NCBI GenBank assembly: GCA_965249735.1
Contig: CBDFMS010000025.1
Span: forward strand, 744,001-808,000
Direction: 5' to 3'
Source of the DNA: JANQSS01 sp965249735
Lineage (GTDB): Bacteria; Bacteroidota; Bacteroidia; Chitinophagales; Saprospiraceae
DNA length: 64,000 nucleotides
In this document: piece after piece, positions 59,101 through 64,000 of the stretch
How the letters are laid out: each line of letters begins with the position of its first letter
Position numbering within the stretch: position 1 is the stretch's first letter
Notes under the pieces: model-generated
Told to the model about the DNA's origin: nothing
The model's database searches: none
Seen by the model: the letters and a program-made list of their open reading frames with translations, nothing else
Position numbers and translations under genes: made by a program

Positions 59101-62100
59101 ACGGTACAGTGACGAATACCGACGGAGTGTTTTCGGGTTTGTCTGCGGGAACGTATAGCATCACAATAACAGATGCCAACGGTTGTACAACGACCTGCAC
59201 TGATGTCATTATCACTGAACCGGATGCATTGACCTGTGAGGTCAACGAATCTATAAATGAATCTTGTAACCAGGCAAATGATGGATCAATTGTGGTATCA
59301 GCCTTGGGCGGCACAGATCCATACGTATATGACATTGGAGGTGGAGTCACAAATAATAACGGACAATTCATGGGGCTTGCTGCAAGCACATATATGATTA
59401 CAATCACTGATGCCAACGGGTGCTCAACGACATGTGAAGCTGAACTGACTCAGCCGGATTCTTTGACCTGCAGCAACGTGGCAACGAATGAAAGCTGTAA
59501 TGAGTCAGACGACGGGACGGTGACAGCCACTGCAGGAGGTGGTACGAGTCCATATGTATATGACGATGGCACGACGACAAACACAAATGGTTCATTTACC
59601 GGATTAGCAGCGGGTTTATACAGTATTACTATTACTGATGCCATGGGTTGTTCAACAAGCTGCGATATTGAGGTGACACAACCTGATACGCTGCGAACGA
59701 ATTGTTACGTGTTGAATAACGAAACGTGTCTTAATGATCGTCTCGGAATAGCCATAGTAGAAGTTTTCGGTGGAACTTCACCGTATACATTTCTTTGGAG
59801 TGATGGCCAAACAAGCGATACGGCGTTCTCGCTGACTACTGGACTGTATTATGTTACAGTGACTGATGATAACTTTTGTTCTTCCATTTGTCAAGTCGAG
59901 GTTGGAATAACCGACACATTGCCTCCTGTAATTGATTGCCCCGCTCATCGCGTGATTGACTGTCCAGTGGACACGACGACCGCGATCCTTGGAATTGCTA
60001 CTGCAAGTGATCCGGATGGTCCGGACAGTCTTATTTCAATTTCTTACGAGGATATAAATTTTAATCAGAGTTCGTCTTGCCCTGGGTCCTACTCTTTCAC
60101 TAGACGATGGAAGGCATTTGATCAATGTAACTATGTTGATTCGTGTGATCAAAATATTACAGTTCAGGATACGATTTCTCCAATAGTCATTTGCCCGGTA
60201 GATTTGACATTCTTTTGTGATAGTTCAATTTTTGAACCATTATCCTTTGAAGATTTCATCATATCAGGAGGTGTAATTGAAGAATCTTGTTGTTTGGATA
60301 CCACGAGTTTTTCTTATTCTGATTCTATTGTCTTGGATTCTGGTATCGCTTTAGTTAGAACCTATTCGATATCTGACTGCTGCGGGAATACGGGTAGCTG
60401 TCAACAGACAATTCTAATTCAGGAGGATATTGTAATTGTTTGCCATTCGTCGCTGAACATAAGCTTGGATCAAAATTGCGAATATTTGTTTGATGTGCAA
60501 ATTGGACTTGTTTCACCACACATAGGTATTGAGTCATATTTCGTTGAATTATTTGACGAAAATGGCGATCCTATCCCCGGAAATTTACTTACTAGTGAAC
60601 ATATAGGGCAAACAATCACATTCGTAATAGGCAACGATTGCTTTAACAATGTTTGTTGGGGATACGCCCTCATCGAAGATAAGTTAGGACCACAGTTAGT
60701 TTGTCAAAATGATACAGTCTCATGCATGGCACCAACAGATCCTATAAGTATCGGACTGCCTGGAGATGCTGTATTAATCCAGACCATTGATGAATTTACA
60801 TTTATCGTGGATAGTATTGATAATTGCGGACCTGTGGAATTAAGTTATTTCGATCAATTGAAATTCTTCAGTTGTGACGTAAGCCCACATTTTATCAAAG
60901 GAATATACAGGCATTGGAGTGCTGTTGACGGATATGGAAATGTCGCGACTTGTATAGACAGCATTTTAGTGCGTGCTGCCAATTTAGACAGTTTACCTAT
61001 GGTAATGAATCGTGATGGTATAGATTTGCCAGCTCTGGAATGCAGTGGTGATTGGGATGTGGGCTGTGATGGTCTACCAGGAACGAATGATGATGGAGAA
61101 GGCGATGGGATCCCACAACCGTGTGAGATTGGTGATGATATCGATCAAAGTGCTTGTCGGGTCTGGGTATCGTACGAGGATGATCAATATCCGGCTTGTG
61201 GTGGTTCTAGAAAAATCCACAGAAATTGGTTTGCAGTTGATGAATGCACCGGGTCATATAAATCCTATGAGCAGAAAATAGTCATTCACGACAGCATACC
61301 CCCTCTCATTTATTGTGTGGATACATTCAGAATCAGTATGAACGGGGATGAGTGTACAGCCACATGGAATGTGGTTGCACCCGGACTAGATGATGCGTGT
61401 TCGGCCATAGAATATTGGGATGTTAAGACTTCTGCCGGTCAGGTTATTCAAATCGGGCCAGAACTTTTTAGAATCGAGAATTTGCCAATTGGTAAGCATG
61501 TTATCACGTATCGGGCATATGACGAATGTTATAATCTTGATTCTTGCCATTCGGTGCTGATCGTAGAAGATATCATCATTCCTACAGTCATTTGTGATCA
61601 ACATACCGATGTTACTTTAGGCGCTGATGGAACTGCAAGAATTCAGGCTTTCGTTTTAGATGATGGCAGTTATGACAATTGTCAAATCAGTTCGTATCAA
61701 GTTCGGCGGACTGTACCTAATGGATGTTGGAATACAGACTTTGCCAGTGAGGTAGAGTTTTGCTGTACAGATGTACAGGAAAGTCCAATCATGGTTGAGT
61801 TTCGGGTTGTTGATATGGATGGAAATACCAATAGTTGTTGGGTCTCAGTTGAGGTCAACGATAAAACTGCTCCGAGTATCATTGGTCCTCCGGATATAAC
61901 CATAAGTTGTCAGTACAATCTGAATCTTCTAGACCTTTCCGTATTTGGGAAAGTGGCAAATCCAATGAATGGTGAAACCAGAGACCCTATTGTTATAGAT
62001 GATCCGGGCTTTCAAGAAAACTGTATGAATCAAATCTATGCAGGTCCTATCTCGATGGGTCAGGATGGAGTCGTCACAGATAATTGTCATGTAGACATTA

Positions 62101-64000
62101 ACGAATCGGTGAAAATGAATCTGCAATGCGGCACGGGCTATATACTAAGGACATTTACTGCTACAGATCTGGATGGAACAACCGCAGAATGTATGCAACG
62201 AATTACGATTCAATCTTGTGATGGATTCAATGTTACGGATACAGACAGTCCATGTGGAGATACAGGTGGCAGCTATTCAATTACAGATGATGTAGAATGG
62301 CCATGTAATATTACATTAACCGGCTGTGATAACCTGGATCTGGATCCTGAGAATACAGGAAGACCGCTTTATGAAAATAAATCATGCAGTCAGATGGCGG
62401 ATACGTTTAAAGATGAAATAATTTCGGCAGTGCCTGACGCTTGTTTTAAAATACTTCGACATTGGCGTATCATGGACTGGTGTCAAATGGATGTGAGTAC
62501 CGGCTTACCCGTATTCTGGGAATACACACAGGTAATAAAAGTTACTGATACCATTGCTCCAATCATCTTGCCAATGGATTTTACATGTGTTTCTTCAACT
62601 TCGACCTGCCATAGTGACGTGAAAATTCAAGCAAATATCATCGATTGTACACCAGTGGATCATTTATCAATTCGTTGGCAAATTGATATTGATGGAGATG
62701 GGATTGGTGCATTGCCTGGTGGATTTGATTTAAAAGGGATGACGAATGAATCGACTCAACAGCTGCCTGTTGGCAAGCACAGAGTGCAATGGACAGTTGG
62801 TGACATATGTGCCAATCAATCTATTGAAGAATTTACAATTGAAATAAAGGATTGCAGTGCGCCACTTGCAACGTGTGTTATTCGTCTGGACGATGTTGTT
62901 CTTGCAGACAATGGCGAGTTAATTATCTGGGCATCAGACCTGGACGATTCTAGTGTTGATAATTGTGATATGAGTCTTGATTATAGAATATTTTATTCAT
63001 TTATGGACTCAATAGGTTATCCTGATCAACAACGAGACTGGAAGCAGCCGGATGTAAATTCGAGTGGTGCGGAAATATTAAATAATTTACCTGCGTCCGC
63101 CATATTCTATTGTGACGCCGTTGAAAATAATTCTACTATTTCAGTTGATTTTTATGTTGTCGATGATGCCGGAAACTGGGATCATTGCATAACACAAATA
63201 ACATTTGAAGATGTCACCGAAGTTTGTGAAGACAATGATGATTTGATAGAAATTGGAGGCGTAATTACTACTGAATTTGGCGAGATTATCGATGAGACAA
63301 AAGTGACATTGGAAGGTGGCGTGCTAAATCAAACACTCCTTGAACAAATGGTTCAGGATGATGGACGATTTAATTTCCGTGTTGATCCCGGCTTTGATTG
63401 GTCAATTATGACTGACAAATCTGATCATCATTTAAATGGAGTTACTGCTCAGGATTTAAGCTTATTACAAAGACATTTAGTGGAGCTTGAGGAATTGACA
63501 AGTCCGTATTTATTAGTCGCGGCGGATATCAATGCAGATCGATTAATTGATATTCGGGATGTATTTGATCTTAGAAAATCCTTGCTGGGAATTCTCGATA
63601 ATTTTGTCGACCATAAATCGTGGAGAATGATCGACGCCTCATATGACTTCCCGGGAATAATGCCATTTGTGTTGCCTCAAAATGTATATGCGCACCAAAG
63701 AATTGCTCAATATGATTTATATGAAAACCATGTTGACAATGATTTTATCGGCGTAAAAATAGGAGATCTCGATGGCGATGCAAATCCGAATAATTTAATT
63801 CCAGCAGAAGAACGGGATATGATTCACGGATTGCAGCTCGTGACAAGGGATCAGTCATTTGAACAGGGTGATATTGTTACCGTAAATGTCAGAAGTGAAA
63901 ACTTTAATGAAATTACAGCATACCAATTTACACTTGGATTTGATCAAGATATTCTAGAATATAAAAATGTAAATTCATTCGATGTTAGTATACCGGATGT
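53193..64000 (+). CDS. Giant secreted PKD/SprB/HYR/dockerin adhesin, 3' end outside window
   Basis: Open without a stop from ATG 53193 to the window end (at least 3602 codons). I checked the frame at several points and read most of the stretch after 60,000. The frame is closed upstream by TGA at 53115, and 53193 is the first ATG after it. Residues ~25-45 are a signal peptide core (RIAILLCLLSWPGFIFS) after a long basic leader. Residues ~48-244 are the CLDGNYCP module shared with the 12029 gene; ~245-337 PKD (LSYEWDLDYDG); ~341-2246 about 24 SprB-type repeats, much more diverged than those of the 17745 gene and with three longer or atypical units at ~55,850-56,370 and ~57,300-57,550; ~2250-3340 HYR-like and related Cys-rich modules (CPVDLTFFCDSS, WFAVDECTGS, WRIMDWCQMD); ~3350-3410 a carboxypeptidase-regulatory-like segment (IEIGGVITTEFGE); ~3412-3477 dockerin type I (NGVTAQDLSLLQRHL, then AADINADRLIDIRDV); ~3546 onward a cohesin-like start (GDIVTVNVRSENF...AYQFTLGFDQDILEY). 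A T9SS tail is expected beyond the window. Confidence 0.9.
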   Translation, partial: MMIKGCSTSTAIFKNFQEKELNPRLTRIAILLCLLSWPGFIFSQFNQSICLDGNYCPAPPDAPGNCTDPMILDEWAVSTTATTTGAGSGSCDVLQLWGAVDLNNFYMAVERGNEGAAYFFVYFNVDCDSTNSDTAHGGAEFRFEFRVRNNGSPQQQIIGLLEWDTLSMSYNAPVPGGLIAKGTRDGCTGSLNTFVELQFPLASLFDACEDNGCGIVQLSEIISQSGWSPNSNDCFSQVIDLAIEVNNPPTAVLGPIAPCVYVGVPVCLDATQSSDPDGDVLSYEWDLDYDGINFDVDTTGSFVCVVYDTGGEYTVALRVIDSFLCVDTAATIQISVGSEFFAIDCEIVDSLNCFGDSNGQASIHIIGGVPPYTYLWSDGQTDSIAVNLMAGMYQVTVTDDSLCTAICNIDITEPSQLTCNASSTNETCNELNDGTINASATGGTSPYIYDIGGGVTNVDGQFSNLGANTYSITITDAIGCARVCMDILISEPDALTCTLLSSGNETCNEFDNGTISVSAEGGTSPYVYDDGTTTNTDGIFTGLAAGTYSITITDANGCTTTCADVLISQPDALTCAVLSSGNETCNEFDNGTISVSAGGGTSPYVYDDGTTTNTDGSFTGLAAGTYSITITDANGCTTTCADVIITQPDPLTCTFGSSSNETCNEFDDGTITVVVGGGTSPYVYDDGTTTNTDGVFAGLTAGTYSIKITDANGCTTTCGDVLISQPDALTCNILSSGNETCNEFDNGTISVSAGGGTSPYVYDDGTTTNSDGIFNGLSAGTYSITITDANGCTTTCADVIITQPDPLTCAFSSSSNETCNELNDGTITVNASGGTNPYLYDIGATTNTDGSFTNLSAGTYSITVSDANGCVTICSDVLITQPDVLSCMTSNVMNVTGSGNMDGSFDLTVNGGTPGFDYDVLDIMMNSVASGHISGNMVNVGGLSGGNYMIEVTDTNNCTTTCFVTIQEPDLLTCSIDIVEDATCIYSSDGALKLKIFDGVEPYSYVVLDNMNNPVDMGNLSMSEDSVIIMNLDTGMYTINVTDFNMNLTSCMGIIQSPPALTCSFVSSSNETCNEFDNGSINVSANGGTSPYVYDLGGGVTNTNGQFNGLLANTYSITITDANGCTTTCADILITQPNVLTCTINGSTNETCNEFDDGTISVSANGGTSSYVYDIGGGVSNTDGQFSGLAAAIYIVTITDANGCTTTCSAEITQPDELTCSITSTPESCNESDDGSVIAIASGGTSPYVYDLGSESNTNGQFSGLAAGAYAVTITDANGCTTNCSVLVTQPGLLTCSITKTNETCYEFDDGTITATAIGGTGPYNYDIGSESNTDGQFDGLAANNYSVTITDGNGCTTTCSVEVTQPGPLTCSTISTNETCNENDDGLFALTISGGTTPYTYFIFDSTMTIVAIGSSSTDGGTEIVSDLAAGEYTVNVTDFNGCTTSCEATISQPDPLTCTISGSNDETCNEFDDGAISVSGGGGVNPYVYDIGGGITNTDGQFSNLAANTYSITVTDANGCTTTCTTTITQPDPLTCTIGNSSNETCNQFDDGTITVVAGGGTSPYIYDDGNTTNTDGAFTGLTAGTYSITITDANGCTTTCSDIIITQPDILTCTLESSSNETCNEFDDGMINVVAGGGTSPYVYDDGTTTNTDGVFTGLAAGTYSITITDANGCTTTCLNIILTQPDPLTCTVNGNSNVSCNESTSNPAQVIDDGSIDASANGGTNPYVYDIGGGITNTDGQFTGLSAGIYSITITDANGCTTTCADVVISQPNSLTCAIIGSSNETCNEFDDGTISVSASGGTSPYSYDNGMTANTNGIFAGLAAGNYNITVTDTNGCTTVCEDVIITQPGTLTCTLISSANESCNEFDDGSISVSASGGTSPYVYDDGATTNTNGLFIELAAGTYTITITDVNGCTTVCEDVIVTQPNPLTCSIGNTTNVTCKEFNVGAISVVAGGGTSPYVYDDGTVTNTDGVFSGLSAGTYSITITDANGCTTTCTDVIITEPDALTCEVNESINESCNQANDGSIVVSALGGTDPYVYDIGGGVTNNNGQFMGLAASTYMITITDANGCSTTCEAELTQPDSLTCSNVATNESCNESDDGTVTATAGGGTSPYVYDDGTTTNTNGSFTGLAAGLYSITITDAMGCSTSCDIEVTQPDTLRTNCYVLNNETCLNDRLGIAIVEVFGGTSPYTFLWSDGQTSDTAFSLTTGLYYVTVTDDNFCSSICQVEVGITDTLPPVIDCPAHRVIDCPVDTTTAILGIATASDPDGPDSLISISYEDINFNQSSSCPGSYSFTRRWKAFDQCNYVDSCDQNITVQDTISPIVICPVDLTFFCDSSIFEPLSFEDFIISGGVIEESCCLDTTSFSYSDSIVLDSGIALVRTYSISDCCGNTGSCQQTILIQEDIVIVCHSSLNISLDQNCEYLFDVQIGLVSPHIGIESYFVELFDENGDPIPGNLLTSEHIGQTITFVIGNDCFNNVCWGYALIEDKLGPQLVCQNDTVSCMAPTDPISIGLPGDAVLIQTIDEFTFIVDSIDNCGPVELSYFDQLKFFSCDVSPHFIKGIYRHWSAVDGYGNVATCIDSILVRAANLDSLPMVMNRDGIDLPALECSGDWDVGCDGLPGTNDDGEGDGIPQPCEIGDDIDQSACRVWVSYEDDQYPACGGSRKIHRNWFAVDECTGSYKSYEQKIVIHDSIPPLIYCVDTFRISMNGDECTATWNVVAPGLDDACSAIEYWDVKTSAGQVIQIGPELFRIENLPIGKHVITYRAYDECYNLDSCHSVLIVEDIIIPTVICDQHTDVTLGADGTARIQAFVLDDGSYDNCQISSYQVRRTVPNGCWNTDFASEVEFCCTDVQESPIMVEFRVVDMDGNTNSCWVSVEVNDKTAPSIIGPPDITISCQYNLNLLDLSVFGKVANPMNGETRDPIVIDDPGFQENCMNQIYAGPISMGQDGVVTDNCHVDINESVKMNLQCGTGYILRTFTATDLDGTTAECMQRITIQSCDGFNVTDTDSPCGDTGGSYSITDDVEWPCNITLTGCDNLDLDPENTGRPLYENKSCSQMADTFKDEIISAVPDACFKILRHWRIMDWCQMDVSTGLPVFWEYTQVIKVTDTIAPIILPMDFTCVSSTSTCHSDVKIQANIIDCTPVDHLSIRWQIDIDGDGIGALPGGFDLKGMTNESTQQLPVGKHRVQWTVGDICANQSIEEFTIEIKDCSAPLATCVIRLDDVVLADNGELIIWASDLDDSSVDNCDMSLDYRIFYSFMDSIGYPDQQRDWKQPDVNSSGAEILNNLPASAIFYCDAVENNSTISVDFYVVDDAGNWDHCITQITFEDVTEVCEDNDDLIEIGGVITTEFGEIIDETKVTLEGGVLNQTLLEQMVQDDGRFNFRVDPGFDWSIMTDKSDHHLNGVTAQDLSLLQRHLVELEELTSPYLLVAADINADRLIDIRDVFDLRKSLLGILDNFVDHKSWRMIDASYDFPGIMPFVLPQNVYAHQRIAQYDLYENHVDNDFIGVKIGDLDGDANPNNLIPAEERDMIHGLQLVTRDQSFEQGDIVTVNVRSENFNEITAYQFTLGFDQDILEYKNVNSFDVSIPD
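54220..59920 (+). repeat. Diverged SprB repeat array, ~24 units
   Basis: Units of about 234 bp keep the SprB protein pattern (NETCNEFDDGTI, GGTSPYVYD, YSITITDANGCTTTC), but their DNA differs widely from unit to unit. The first and last units use the classical WSDGQT form (YTYLWSDGQTDS near 54,310; YTFLWSDGQTSD near 59,790), so the array is flanked by ancestral-looking units. Confidence 0.9.

Noticed and set aside
61045..61281. + strand ORF of 78 codons inside the last giant gene
   Set aside because: It lies in another frame under a clearly coding Cys-rich module of the 53193 gene and has a low-complexity, non-protein-like composition.
1..64000. Mobile element or phage origin of the locus
   Set aside because: No transposase, integrase, terminal inverted repeats or target duplications were seen; duplications are all in whole repeat units or gene modules.

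Overview
The window comes from a member of the Bacteroidota, most likely a Saprospirales relative (inference). The evidence is SprB-type adhesin repeats, HYR-like 'DACGN' modules, a type IX secretion (T9SS) type A C-terminal sorting signal, dockerin/cohesin-like Saprospiraceae-style C-termini, A-rich start contexts without Shine-Dalgarno sequences, and ~45% GC. Every recognisable gene lies on the + strand. There are only about six genes in 64 kb, and all encode secreted, repeat-built surface or adhesin proteins. I see no tRNA, rRNA, CRISPR array, transposase or housekeeping gene.

Layout. (1) 1-11298: the 3' part of a giant gene with about 36 tandem 98-residue cadherin/Ig-like (Big_9-like) repeats, capped by a C-terminal domain with a dockerin-like calcium-binding loop. 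(2) 12029-17528: three smaller secreted proteins (583, 521 and 597 aa). Each has a signal peptide, an N-terminal module and three or four SprB repeats. Each stops at the same point of the SprB repeat (DANGC, then N or Q, then stop) and has no T9SS signal. (3) 17745-52379: what looks like one ~34.6 kb gene (~11,500 aa). It has the same N-terminal module as the preceding gene, about 130 SprB repeats of 78 residues (four cysteines each), HYR-like modules and a T9SS type A sorting domain, then a strong intrinsic terminator. The reading frame is broken by about a dozen small deletions between 35,095 and 37,745, one 11-nt insertion near 47,197 and one deletion near 48,255. The net change is a multiple of three, so the sorting domain is back in the frame of the signal peptide. 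(4) 53193-64000: the 5' part (at least 3602 codons) of another giant secreted protein, with PKD, about 24 diverged SprB repeats, HYR-like modules, a dockerin and the start of a cohesin-like domain, open at the window end.

The genes at 12029, 13956, 15735 and 17745 share an 18-nt start-site leader. The N-terminal modules of the last two are recent duplicates. Together the window looks like a surface-adhesin locus that grows by internal repeat amplification and homogenisation plus module duplication. By analogy with Flavobacterium SprB the products could serve gliding, attachment or prey/particle binding, but the sequence does not show which.
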